DNA from: Ambrosia x helenae
Taxonomy: Eukaryota; Streptophyta; Magnoliopsida; Asterales; Asteraceae
DNA: 64,000 nt
NCBI GenBank assembly: GCA_030844895.1
Contig: CM061223.1
Coordinates: 6,992,676-7,056,675 of the forward strand
Direction of reading: 5' to 3'
How positions within the stretch are numbered: position 1 is the first letter of the stretch; each line of letters starts with the position of its first letter. Made by a program: the position numbers and the translations under genes. A model generated the notes under the pieces. That model was not told the origin of the DNA and searched no databases. It was given only the letters and a program-made list of their open reading frames with translations. Of the stretch, positions 43,961-58,000 are shown piece by piece.

Positions 43961-44687
43961 TGCCAAGTGTAATTGCCTTCTAATATTTTATTTAATTATT
44001 ACCTTTCTTTTAGTCTTAATCGTCATTAAGTACTATGTAAATAACTTAACTTTACCACACTGAGCCTTGCGGGGTGGGTTTCCTCAATACTGTAGTGTCG
44101 ACATGTGAGCTCACCAACATCCTTTGCTTTCACAGGCGTGAATAATGTTGTAAACCGAATATTACGCAAAATAAAAAGCTGCACAAACTTATTTTTTTTC
44201 CTATCGTATCATATGTGACACCAAATACATTCATAATCAACATTCAACCACAATAAACGGTTAACGTCAACTCGTTTAATTAAACAAATAAACCCTTATA
44301 ACCCAAACAAAACAAAAAACAAAAGAAAACAAAACAAAACATGGTTATTTTAACCTGGTCGTAGTTTGTCTACCATAATAATAAAAAAAGGCGGGAAGGA
44401 ACGGAAAGCAAAGCAAAAAAAAAAGATAATGGCCATCGAGTCATCCCTTCCCCTTTTATCAAAAAGCTCAAGTTCCTTAACCCTCTAAGCTAACACTTTC
44501 CCCCCAATTTCTTACCGATCAACACAAAAAAGCAAAAGCAAAAGAAAACTACAAAAAAAAAAAAACAATCACTAATCAATCCTTTCAAAAAGTTTTTTAA
44601 AAAATGCACATTCAAAAGATCCCAATATATACCTACTACTACTACTACTACTCCATTCACCGTTTCATTTCTCAATCTCAATCACTC

Positions 44688-44720
<33 letters not shown>

Positions 44721-44781
44721 TGCAACAATATTAATGAAGTGATAATTGAAGTGTTATTGGCGGTTATTATTGTTAGTAGTG
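43961..44781 (+). promoter_or_regulatory. Upstream region and 5' leader of the callose synthase gene
   Basis: No other gene is seen. It holds a purine/A-rich zone (44270-44440), an (ACT)n tract at about 44633-44652 and an (ATT)n tract at about 44690-44719. An upstream ATG at 44604 opens an 84-codon frame that overlaps the main ATG at 44782 in another frame, if the transcript starts upstream of it. No TATA box is certain. Confidence 0.4.
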
Positions 44782-47700
44782 ATGGCGAGCACGAGTGGAA
44801 CGAAAGATGTAGTCGGTCCACCACGGTCGTTATCACGGAGGAGTTCGGGCATCAATGATCCGTATCCGCGTGATTATAATAATGCTACTGTTGATAGTGA
44901 GCTTGTCCCCTCTTTGCTTGCTCCCGTTGCTCCTATTCTTCGTGTTGCTAATGAGCTTCAGAATCATAACCCTAGGGTTGCTTATTTGTGTATGTTTTTC
45001 TTTTTAATTAATCCACAATTCTGTCTCATGCTTTAAATTTTTTTTATATGTTTTATGTAGCGAACGAGCCTAGTTTAAACGAGCTCGAGCCTGAGCTTTG
45101 TTAATCTAGCTCGAGAGGCTTGAGCTGGTTCGCGAGCCAAAACGAACCAATTTTTTATATAATTTTTAATTAATATATTAAATATATATTTAAATAATAA
45201 TTAATATTTGTAAAATTATGAAACATAATTAAATTATATATAAAATAATAATTATAATTGGGGGTAGGGGTTTTGTGTTTAGTAGATTGAGGTTTGCGAT
45301 TCAGAAAGGTGTGACGGCGCAGCTTGTTGCCTGTCTGCCTGTTTTAATGTAATTTAACAGTCATGAAATGAAGAAATGGAATTATTTTTCAAGTTAAAAG
45401 GAATAATAATAAACGAGCATAGCTCGAGCTTTCATAAGTTAAACGAGCTCTAGCTAGGGCTTAGCTCAGCTCGGCTCGTTTGCGCCCCTAGTTTTATGTA
45501 ACAAGGAAGAGAAATGATGAAGCCTAGCCTCCTACTTTTTAGTTATTTTTTAGATAAATATGAAATTACTTAGTGTAGTTTTTATTAATCGTGTTATAAA
45601 CAAGTCAGGAATTGTCAGCCATACTTTCTAGTGTGAAATTTGAATTCCGATGGCAATTTTGAACTTTTAGTGGTTCAAACTAGGGTTGGTAATTTATGGC
45701 ATAAATATGAAGTTACAACAATCGTCATGTTTTGGGTGTATCTAGCACGTTTATAAAACCGGTTGTGTTCTAGTTGACTTGTTCAACCAATTTAAATAAG
45801 CAACTAGCCTGTTTATGACATGTTTAACCCGTTTTTTACATCTCACAAACCTGGTTAGCATGTTTACAACTTGATTAACGCTCACCGTCAAGCCATGTGA
45901 CACGTTTAGATAAATGGTAGCGTTTGGGTTACACCGTTTTAAGTGTTTGTTGGTTAGGGTTCATGTTTTTGACGCAGATAAAAGAGTTGTGTTTGGGACT
46001 TTGGCTTGAACAGTTCAACCCGATGACTTGACACGATTGACACCCGTAGTTGTATATGTGATTGAATTTTGACATTCAAATTCATCTACACTTCTACAGT
46101 TCCTATGTTAAAATGTTCAGATTTATTCATTTTCAAATGTTTGACTTTAAAGTTTTGATTTGTTTAGTTATAACATATACAGAGCATTCACAACAGAAAC
46201 ATACTGAAGTGCAAAAACTAAAAATGTTTGATAAGTTGGAACAGGATTTACTAGATTTGAATATTTACAAACATTTATCTCTTTTTGCTGATTGATGATG
46301 ATGGTGACCACAAATCTTTTAACAAAGTGAATCCAGAATTCAAAGGCAACCGCCAAATAAATAAGGCTCTTAAAGCTGTCATATATAGAATCTTATCTTT
46401 TAGAAGATGAAGAATCCTGCAAGCTAACAGTTGGTGTTATATGCAATGTTTGACTTTGTTGAATTAGGCCGGTTTCATGCATTTGAGAAGGCACACAGGA
46501 TGGATCCTAAATCTACTGGACGTGGTGTTCGTCAATTCAAGACTTACTTGCTGCATAGACTCCAAAAGGTACATATGATGAGAATTAATTTTTCCTTTAA
46601 TGTTAAATAGATTTTGTTTGATAATTTTTTTGCTATTGCAATTTATTATTTTGACTTATACACTTGTTCATAACAAGAGTATGATGGCATTTAACGTTCC
46701 ACTATTGAGTTATATATTTATCACGGAAAGTTGGAATATTCTCTTTTTATTACAGGAAGAAGTAGAGACAAAACGTCAATTAGCAAAAAGTGATCCTAGA
46801 GAAATTCAGAAATACTACCAAAATTTCTATGAAAGAAATATCGAAGAGGGTCAATATACAAAGAAACCGTGAGTTTTTTGTTTATAATTAACTACCCTCC
46901 ATAATCTTTTGTAAATGTTACCGTACCTCATTGCTATTTGTTATTTTTTTCTTATAATTCTAATTTTGTTATCATTCATAGTGAGGAATTAGCTAAGATG
47001 TATCAGAGTGCAACGGTCTTATATGATGTATTGAAGACGGTGGTACCTAAGTCAAAAGTGGAACCAGAGGTATAAATGGTCTATCATGCACATAACTTGA
47101 ATTCAAGGTGACAAGGTGGGTGGGTCGAGTGGGATGGGTGGTTCAAATGGGTCCAATTTACGTATGGGTCAAACTGGCTGAGCTGGGTTGACCCACAGTC
47201 ATTTTTGTCCATTTCTCTACATAGGTAATGTCTTAATTATGATTACAAAAACAACATTATTGCAACAAATACTTAAACTTCACAACTTAGGAGGTCGCAT
47301 ACGTTAAAGTTAGGCTTGATGCCTTTCAACCCAGTTGATCCGCTGTCCTTCTACCTAAATTTTATGATTTCAAACAACTGACTTGTTTGAGGTAAAACAC
47401 AACCCAAATGATCCATCATAAGTAAATGGGTCAAGATTGCCACTTCTAGCTTAAGTTGGTATGGAATACTACATACTGATTGATATTTGCAGACTCAAAG
47501 ATATGCCAAAGACGTCGAGGAGAAAAAAGAATATGTACACTATAACATTCTTCCTCTATATGCTGTTGGCGTAAAACCAGAAATTATGAAGTTTACTGAG
47601 GTTGTGTTTAGATGAATACAATGTCTTTTCATCCTTTCCATTATTTATTTTTATTTATGTATTTGTGTATTTATTTTTTACTTTCCTAGATTGAAGCGGC

Positions 47701-50700
47701 TCTACGGTCTCTCCAGAATGTGAATAATCTTCCGCTTCTTAGAAAGCCCGAGGATAGCGACAAAGCTGTTAAGGATATACTCGAGTGGCTATCTTCAATA
47801 TTTGGGTTTCAGGTAATTTTTGCTCCTATTTTAGGCAGATTTTATAATTCTATTTTATTTCAGATAATTATGTTCCTGTCGTATAATCGTGCCCGGTATT
47901 GTTTACAAATGAAGAAAGGAAATGTTGCAAATCAACGAGAACACTTGGTATTGCTACTTGCAAACATTGATATGAGGTCCAAGAGTTTAGAAGATTGTGA
48001 GGAGGTAAAGCTTCCACCAGCATATTATATAATATAGCACTCCTTTGTCTTTTCATCAGTCATCACAAGTTCTTTAATTTAATTATAGTTTTGTATATTT
48101 GGTAGTTGGATAGCCATGCAGTACAAACGTTAATGGATAAATTATTCAAGAACTATATCTCATGGTGTGATTATTTGCACTGCACGTCAAACCTAAAGTA
48201 AGTTATTATCAGTATTTGAATTTTGTATCTTGTATTTAATGTTTTATAGTATACTTTACGTGTCTTTTATTACATAGGTTTGAACCTGGTGCTGCTGATA
48301 GGCAGCAGTTAGAGCTTCTATACATTGGGCTCTATCTACTTATTTGGGGGGAAGCTTCAAATATCCGTTTCATGCCTGAATGTATTAGCTATATTTTCCA
48401 CAATGTATGTTAATTTATCCCAAAATTAAGTTTGTGCACTTTCTGTTATTATACTTGTAAAGTTTGTATCATAATTAATATAGAATAAATAAAATACAGG
48501 GCGGGTCAACATGACTGAAATATGATAAAATAAATAAACCATTGAATTTAATTTCAAACCAAAACTACATAGTTATCATACACACCTTTTATTGTAACAT
48601 AATATTATTTATCTTCCACAAATCTTGTGTAGTTACCGGATGATTCTTGAAAAATATTTAGGATTCATTGAGTTGAAAGTAAGATGATTTTACCTCAGAA
48701 GTCAACTGAACACATACCGTGTGATTACTAAAACCAAATTGGAATATTAAGTTTTATTTGTTAGTATTAATAATAGTATTATTATTGGCAAAAACAATCA
48801 TCTGTTTTTGCGATGAGGCAATATTGATTGTGTGATGTTACTCACCACATGTTTTTATTGAATGTTTAGATGGCAAATGAAATTCATGGAATTTTGTTTG
48901 CTAATGTGGAACCTGTAAGTGGGGCTACATATCAAGCAGAAGCAGTTGGAGAAGAATCATTTCTACAAAATGTTGTGTCACCTATTTACGAGGTTATGCA
49001 TAAGGTAATAAATTTTAATTCCACTTTTTTTTTTTTAATTATGTATATGGAAGTTTGGTGAGTTATCGAACACTATGTTCTTACATGGTGACAGGAAGCC
49101 ATGAGAAATCGAGGTGGCAAAGCAAGTCATTCTTCTTGGAGAAACTATGATGATCTCAACGAATACTTTTGGTAATGCATGTGATTACTGAACTAATTTA
49201 TTTTTTGTGTTCACAAATCACAGTTAACATACTATATAAGTTTAAAGAATTAAACATAAACGGAAAGGGGTCGAACAGATAAAAAATCATCCATACTGTA
49301 TATATAACGAATAAAAGCTTTTATATTGTTCTATTCAAAAGATTAGATTATAACTGCACATATCTGACATGCTAATAAAAAAAAAAATACAATCTCTGTA
49401 AAAAAAGGTGTTCCGGGCAAACCTTACCCGGACCTATCATATACCGTTTGGAGTTAACAGCCAAAATCGTCCCTGAGGTTTGGTCACTTTTGCCACTTCA
49501 GTCCAAAACCCAAACCTTTTACATCTGGGTCCTTGAGTTTTATTTTTCTTGCTAAATTCGTCCTTGAAAAAGTTTGGGTTTTGCTAAATTCGTCCCTGAG
49601 GTTTGGTCACTTTTGCCACTTCAGTCCAAAACCCAAACCTTGTCAGGGACGAATTTGGCAAGAAAAATAAAACTGAAGGACCCAGATGTAAAAGGTTTGG
49701 GTTTTGGACTGAAGTGGCAAAAGTGACCAAACCTCAGGGACGATTTTGGCTATTAACTCTACCGTTTTGACTTGTTGCTTGACCTCTTTATTCTGACAAC
49801 TCTACACCACTGGTAATGGAGTTTGCTTTCATGCTAAATTCTAATAAAAACTTTAATATTTCTTTTACAGGTCTGACAAATGCTTTAAACTAGGGTGGCC
49901 AATGGACCCCAATTCTGACTTTTTTGTTAGCTCTGACGATAAATTGCTGGAACAACAACAACCATACCCAAATAAATTGCAGGAAACTGTGGTATTAGTT
50001 CAACTTGAAAGTTTGCACTTTGCAGTTTCTAGTATTTTTTTTATTCCATACTAGTATTTAACTGAAAATGCTTGTATAAGCAAGCAGCCTTCTGTTTCAA
50101 ATGATTTCATAATGTTTTTTTGGCAGGAACGCAGCAATGTCGTATCTGGAAAGAGGATACCTAAAACAAATTTTGTTGAAGTGCGAACATTTTTGCACCT
50201 TTATAGGAGTTTTGATCGAATGTGGATGTTTCTTATATTAGTTTTTCAGGTATATGTTAACATCATAATGTTTTTATACATGGATTAAATTTATATGCAC
50301 TTTCCTTTTCTTTTTCAGGCTATGCTAATTATTGCATGGCATGGAGATGGATCAATTTTTGGAATTTTTGATGATGATGTCTTTGAGAATATTCTGAGCA
50401 TATTCATTACTTCAGCTGTCCTTAACTTTTTTCAAGGTATTTCCCCTCTTTTTATGGTCTTTACCTTTTCATATAGTAAGTTATATGTACACTACCAAAA
50501 ATGATTTTCATAGAACAAACACTTCTCAATTTTGCAATTTTTCCTAACACCATGAGGAAAGACAACAAAGACGAAGAGAGGGTATAGCTGAAAGCTGTTT
50601 GTGTTGAAATCAGTTTTGATTGTGTAGAAATCACCTCCCTCTTCCTAGAGATCGCAAGATGGTCAGGAGGGATGCGTTGAAACTTGAAACATGCCTGGTT

Positions 50701-52029
50701 AAATAAGAGTCATAATGGGTTTGGGTTGAAACATAACATTTTAAGTATGAGTTACAATGGGGCTGGACTGAAACATGTCTTTTTTATTAAGGGAACGGGT
50801 TGGAAGTCACACAGGTGTATTTTAGTGCCGACAACCTTCTGAATCAGTTCTTTCAAAAATCTTGATTGCTATTGTAATAATAATTTCTTTGTAATCATAA
50901 TTGACACATTATTTTGTTACCGTAGGATTATTATCGTGATAGGTTTTGTGGATTGTTTGAATTCTTATGACATAGCTAACGAGTAAATGTTGATTACAGA
51001 AACAGTATTATTACAATAATAATATAGATTTTGAATAAAATGATTTAGAAGGTTGTATGCATTAAGAATACCCTTGTGACTTTCAACCTGTTCCCCTTCT
51101 AACTAAACTTTTTGATTCCACCCATTTGACCTCTATAAGATAAAACATAATCCAAATTAACCCTTTTATAAGTAAATGGGTTGAAATTGCCATCTCTACA
51201 TTTTCCTTTTCTTAGCTTTCTTTCATGGCCTAAGACCATTTATGTTCTGCAGCTTCTTTAGATACTATCCTTAGCTACAATTCTTGGAGGAGCTTAAAAA
51301 ATACTCAGATACTTCGTTATCTTCTTAAACTTACTGTTTCGGCCTTTTGGGTAGTGATCCTGCCCATTGGTTATTCAAGATCGGTTACGAACCCAACAGG
51401 AGTTGTGAAGTTTTTCAGTAATTTGGGAGGAAATCAAAGGGATCAATCACTTTATTACTATCTTGTTGCAATTTATTTGACGCCAAATGCATTGTCTGCC
51501 TTGCTATTTCTGCTCCCACCCTTGAGGAGATATATGGAGCGTTCTAATTGGCGTGTAATTGTTCTTCTGATGTGGTGGGCCCAGGTATTTAACGTCTCTT
51601 TTTATATGCAAAACATGAATGTATATTAAAGGTGAAAAATATACTATTGCAATGACTATCTATTTTATGAGATAAAACGATTTAGGGGGTTGTATGCATA
51701 TGACTATATTTTGGGCGATTTTCGACCCATTTCACCTTTAACCAATTATTATACTTTATCCATTTGCCCTGTTAGCATAAAAAATATAACCAGATTTGAC
51801 TAGTTCGATGGTGAAAATAACCCCAAACAACCCTTTAATCCATACCCCGGTAGATTTGCCACCTCCAATATATAGATGAACAAGAATTGCTAAAATGTTC
51901 TATTATTGACATTTTACTTCTTATTGACTTCGAAGTTGTGAACTTTTTCAGCCAAAGCTCTATGTTGGAAGAGGCATGCAGGAAGATATGTTTTCTCTTT
52001 TAAAGTAAGAATTAAGAGTTAATTGATGT

Positions 52030-52065
<36 letters not shown>

Positions 52066-55000
52066 GGGCAGGATCAAATACAAAGTAATACAAACGTGCG
52101 AAGGATGCGAAGGATCACTTTGTACATGATAATTACGTAATGATAATTACGTAATGCCTTCATGAACATACAAAAACATTACGTAATTATCATTACGTAA
52201 TTATCATGTACAAAGTATGATAATTACGTAATGCTTTCATGAACATAAAAAACATTACGTAATTATCATTACGTAATTATCATGTACAAAGTTCCTTCGC
52301 ATCCTTCGCACGTTTCTTTTACTTTGTAGAATAACCGCCCCCTATATATATATATGTATGTGTGTGTGCTTGATTTCTTCTTTAATCATATGACACTTGA
52401 CATTTAGGTACACACTGTATTGGATGCTGTTGTTAGTAAGCAAGCTTTCATTCAGCTACTATGTGGAGGTGGGATCTTTTTTCTTTCTTTCTTTTTACAT
52501 CACATTTACATATAATGATTTTTTATTATAAAAACCACATAACATGGCTGCTAATCATGCCGTACTGTTCTCATGTGCACAACTGCTCACATTTAATGAC
52601 AAGCTCATAGCTATATGGCGGTTTTCTGTAAGTAATTTTTTTGCTCAATATTCATATTTTGATGATAGATATTGCCGCTGGTTGCACCCACAAAAGCAAT
52701 CATGCAAATGAAAATTAACATATATGACTGGCACGAGTTCTTTCCAAATGGTAAGTTATTGTTTTAATCTCTTATCTCCTTTTTGTGATTTTTTTAATTA
52801 GAACATGATTCATTTTTTTATTCATTTTGTAGTGACTCATAATATTGGTGTTGTTATCGCTATTTGGGCTCCAATTGTCATGGTAAATGTCCTTAGAAAT
52901 ACTTTTTCTTGGGTTTTATGCAACTGATTAAAAATTAGAGATATTGCTGTTCATTTAGGTTTATTTCATGGATGCACAGATATGGTATGCAATATTTGCT
53001 ACCATATTTGGTGGAATTTATGGTGCATTCAGCCACTTGGGTGAGGTTAGTACTTTCAACATAATTTCTTGTAAGACTGGTAAATTGACAAATTCTTTAT
53101 TTTGTAACAGAATATTTTCATCTTAGTATCAATTTTCTGCCAATATTTGTTAGATTCGAACACTCGGGATGCTGCGGTCTCGATTTGACTCAGTCCCTTC
53201 AGCTTTCTATGAACGCCTTGTACCAATGCAGAAAAATGAACTCCAAAAAAATCCCTCGGTATCTCAACAATATGTTTTCTTTTTAATTTTACACCTTTAC
53301 CCTTCTGTTAACCGAGTTATTACTTATCTTGAAATCATCATAGTACAACTTGATCAGATAAAGTCGTAGCTAGAGGTGGCAAAATGATTGGGTAACGGCC
53401 AAGATGGGTTCAGGCTGAAATGGGAAGTTTTGTAGACATTAAAATAGGCTTGGTTAGGTTTACCTGAAACACTTTCTGTCCAAAAATTTTTATAAATAAT
53501 TTGTGTGAAAACAGGGTACAAAATTATATCATTACACTAATTGTATAGTTTTCTTAAATAAATTGTTTTGGAGGTTGTATACATTAATAGATATACTTTT
53601 GGAGACATTTGACCCGTTTGACCCACTCAATCTATTTGACCTGTCAGCGACAAAACTTAAAATGATCACACCTCTAGTTGGAGGGTTTTTTCCCTCCCTT
53701 TTTTAAATTTTATTTTCTATTCTACTTGTTTAAAAAAAATATTCTACTTGTTTTAATCTTAAATTTTCCTGATGGAAAATGGTATGTAGGAAGATGATTC
53801 ATTGGTAAGAAAGAACATAGCTAAATTTTCACAAGTGTGGAATGAGTTCATATTTTCGATGCGAATGGAGGACTTAATCAGCAACAGGTTTAATCTTCCC
53901 CATGTCTCAAATAAACTCATTGGTTACTTTCTTAAAGCAATCTAATTAATGATCATTACTTCGATAATATCTTTTATTTGTTAGGGAGAGAGATCTACTC
54001 CTTGTACCATATACAACAAGTGTTGTCTCAGTTATCCAATGGCCACCTTTCCTGCTAGCCAGCAAGGTTGAACTCCTCTGTAGTTATATAAACTAGTATT
54101 TTTATTTTAATTGAATGTGAATCATGCATTGACTCTTTTCTATTTATTAATTTAAGATCCCAATTGCATTAGACATGGCCAAAGATTTCAAAAGGAAGGA
54201 GGATGCAGACCTCTTTAAAAAAATCCACAATGATGATTACATGTACTCAGCAATTATTGAGTGTTACCAAACACTAAAGGATATATTGTTGGGTCTTCTT
54301 GGTGATGAATGGGACGCAAGGTAGGGCCTATGTCTATGCTAGTTTTCTTTACTCACCCGTCATTGAATTTATTATCGACAATTTGTTTTTCTCCTTTTTG
54401 TGTAGGATTATACACCATATATGCCGTGAAATAGATAGTAGCATTCAGCAACGAATGTTCTTAAGTACATTTCGTATGAGTGGATTGCCTTCACTCAGTG
54501 ATAAGTTGGAGAAATTCTTAAGTCGTCTGGTAAGCATTTTATTGTAATAATTAATGAGTTACTATCATTAGCTTTTGAAATTGCAGGCTAATTCTTTTTC
54601 TTTTACTCCATTGGGTGTCTTCCAGCTAACTGGTTATGACAATGTGGAGACATACACATCCCAAATTGTTAATGCTCTTCAAGATCTTATGGAGATTATC
54701 ATACGCGATTTTATGAAAAACGGGCCTGAGTAAGTTTTTGACATGTTTCATATTACAAGGATTTTTATCTCTAGTTACTAGAGATGGCGAGTTTTATTTG
54801 TTCATCTTAATTGGGTTCATTTGGGCTGTAATTTTATCTTTAATGGGTAACATGGTTGAAGCTAAAAGATTTCGCTAGAAGGAAGCGGCTCAAATAGTTT
54901 GAACGGGGGAAGAATTCTGAAGTGCATCCATATGCTTAAAACCACCAAAATAGCTTTTTTAACGTTTGATTGTCGTCGTAATAAAATAACTGTTGCAACT

Positions 55001-58000
55001 TTGTTTAACTTATTAATTATTATTTTTATTTAAAAAATGGATGAAAAAAAGTGTTTATTGGTTGTCACAACCCAAAAAGTACTGTTTTGACCTGCACAAA
55101 AATTTATTTGTTTTCACCCTTAAACTAACCTACCACATTTTTGCTGTTCCTATTAGCAACTTTTACCTTCTACAATAAGCTTTACTTATATCATGAAATC
55201 TATGGCTATTCTAGAGTAGTTGAAAGAGCTTGTTCTGATCGCCAGAACAATGACAAAAAGGAGAGATTTGAAGTCATCAATATCCGACGCACTCAAACTA
55301 AATCTTGGAAGGAGAAGGTATAACCTGACACTTTTTTTTCCTTTCCAATTTTATACCCCATTTTGTTAATCTGTTGTCTTTCTTAGAAGATGTTCTAGAG
55401 AGACAACAGGTTTGCACATGTGTTATTGTTTGAATTTATTTGTAACTATATTTGCATCTCATAATGTAAAATATCCAAATCAAAGCCCAAATAATTTCCA
55501 CATCAGCAATTCTCACTACATGAAGTGCATGCACTCTATAAGGTGCTACTTAGGTAGAGGTGGCAATTTCGACCTATTTACTTATGAATGTATTGATTTG
55601 GCTTGGTTTTATCACAAACACCCCAATCCAAAAAGTTACCTAAAAGGGAAACTGAACTAGCCAAAAGGGTTGAAAGTTGTCCAAAGTCTATTTTTAATGC
55701 ATACGGTCTCCTAAATTTCTTTATTCAAAGATAGAGATTATTATTTTCGTAATATGGCTTTTGTAATCATAATTGACACATTAAGTATTTATATATAATT
55801 TCTAAAAATATGGACAAAAGTGTGTTGCTCAACCCATCCATTTCAACTTGTCTCTCACTCTCTCTATAATTCCCATCTTGGTCCTTTACCCAACCCCTAT
55901 CTTGCCAACTCTTTCTATAGTAATAGAAGGTGTATATGAGACATCATGGTGTCTTTCAGTCTTTTTGGTTTTATGTTACGTCCAAATAATCTTTTATATG
56001 TGCATATAGGTGGTGAGGCTTCATTTGCTTTTCACTGTAAAGGAATCTGCAATTAATGTGCCTATGAATTTAGAGGCCCGCAGGCGTATCACTTTCTTTA
56101 CAAACTCCTTGTATATGAAAATGCCAAATGCTCCAAAAGTTCTCAATATGATGTCATTTAGGTCAGTAATTGGTGTCAGATGATACGTATCATGTAATTT
56201 AATTTCATTTAGCCCGTCTACATACTGATATTTGGATATAAATCTAGAAAATTATTATGTGAACTCACATTATTTAAAACAGTGTTCTGACTCCATATTA
56301 TAAAGAAGATGTCCTATATTCTGAAGAGGAGCTTCATTTGGAAAACGAAGATGGAATTTCAATTTTATTTTATCTTCAGAAGATATATCCAGGTGATTAT
56401 TGGTCTCATTTGACTGAGATGCTCCTTATTTATGATGATTTGGACTTTTTAATTGTTGATTTTGCATGTAAATAAAATCAGACGAATGGCAAAATTTTGA
56501 GGAACGAATTAGAAATCCAAAATTAAAAGCTACCGAAGAAGACAGAAAAGAAGCAATACGCCAATGGGTTTCTTACAGAGGACAGACACTTTCAAGAACA
56601 GGTTTAGTTATTTACACTATGTTTCTTGTCATGATTTGTTATATTTTGTAACTTTTATTCATAACTCTTTATTTTCAGTTAGAGGAATGATGTACTACAG
56701 GGAAGCACTTGAACTTCAATTCTTCCTAGACTCTGCTGAAGACAATGGTTAGTATAATGAAGAGGTGGCAAATTAGGCATGTCTGATGGGTTGAATAATC
56801 GGTCAGGACGAGTAACTTTTTAAAACAGATCCAAACAGGATTTCCGTTCTTTTGAACCAATACATATTGACGGAATTGATACTGAATTACTGGTCATTTT
56901 TCCAATAAAACAAATCAGGAGGTTATAAGCAATTGAGAACTCTTTTTGGGTGACTTTTAGCCTGTTTCCTTTCAGCTAAGTTTTAAACTTATTACCCCTT
57001 TGATTTGTTGCAGATTAAATATTTAAGAAAACCAACTTAACTTGACCCATTTGACCCGTTTCATTTATAGCTAATATAATGATACATAAGACAACCCAAA
57101 TCAATCCTATTTCAATAAAACTGCAAAGTTTAGCTAACTACTAGTCTTTCAACTGCAGAAATTTTTACTGGCTACCGAACAGTTGACAAGGCTCACAAAG
57201 AACGTGCACAAGCACTGGCAGATTTGAAGTTTACATATGTTGTTTCCTGCCAGATGTATGGTGCCCAGAAGAAATCAAGTGACCATAGAGATCACAGTTG
57301 TTATGCCAACATACTTAATCTAATGCTTAAGTAAGTACTTTTACTTTTTTATATTTATTACTTTATTGTTATCGATTGTTGCATGTTATAATTAGATGTT
57401 GACTGTTTCAGATATCCATCTTTACGTGTGGCATATATAGACGAGAGAGAGGACACCATCAATGGAATTTCTAAGAAGGTTTACTACTCTGTTCTGGTCA
57501 AGGGTTGGGATAAACTAGATGAGGTAACGATAAGTTATAATATAAGTGTTAAATTTCTGATGAACTAAATTTTAATTACTATAATTTCCTATTTGTAATT
57601 TAGGAAATATATCGTATCAAGCTTCCTGGTCCACCTACAGAGATCGGTGAAGGAAAACCTGAAAATCAAAATCATGCAATTATTTTCACTCGTGGGGAAG
57701 CACTGCAGACTATTGACATGAATCAGGTAACTTCAAACGGGTCAATTTTGGTTTATTTACTGACGAATGGGTTGATTTGGGCTGTGTTTAATCACACAGG
57801 TCAAACAAATTGGAAGTCACCCACAGTCTACTTTTTGCATAAACTGTCCTAAATTGTATTATTCAAATTTCAGATTTTATTGTAATAATAGTGTATTGGT
57901 TAATTATAATAACTCTAAAAAGTAGGAAAAAAAGTTTTGCTGATTAATCAACCATACAAATATGACAAGTTAAACCCCGAAATACCAACCTTTTCATCTC

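Noticed and set aside
47095..47460. Possible extra exon in callose synthase intron 4
   Set aside because: The sequence is a MITE of the GGTCAA/GACCC family, and exons 4 and 5 join in frame without it.
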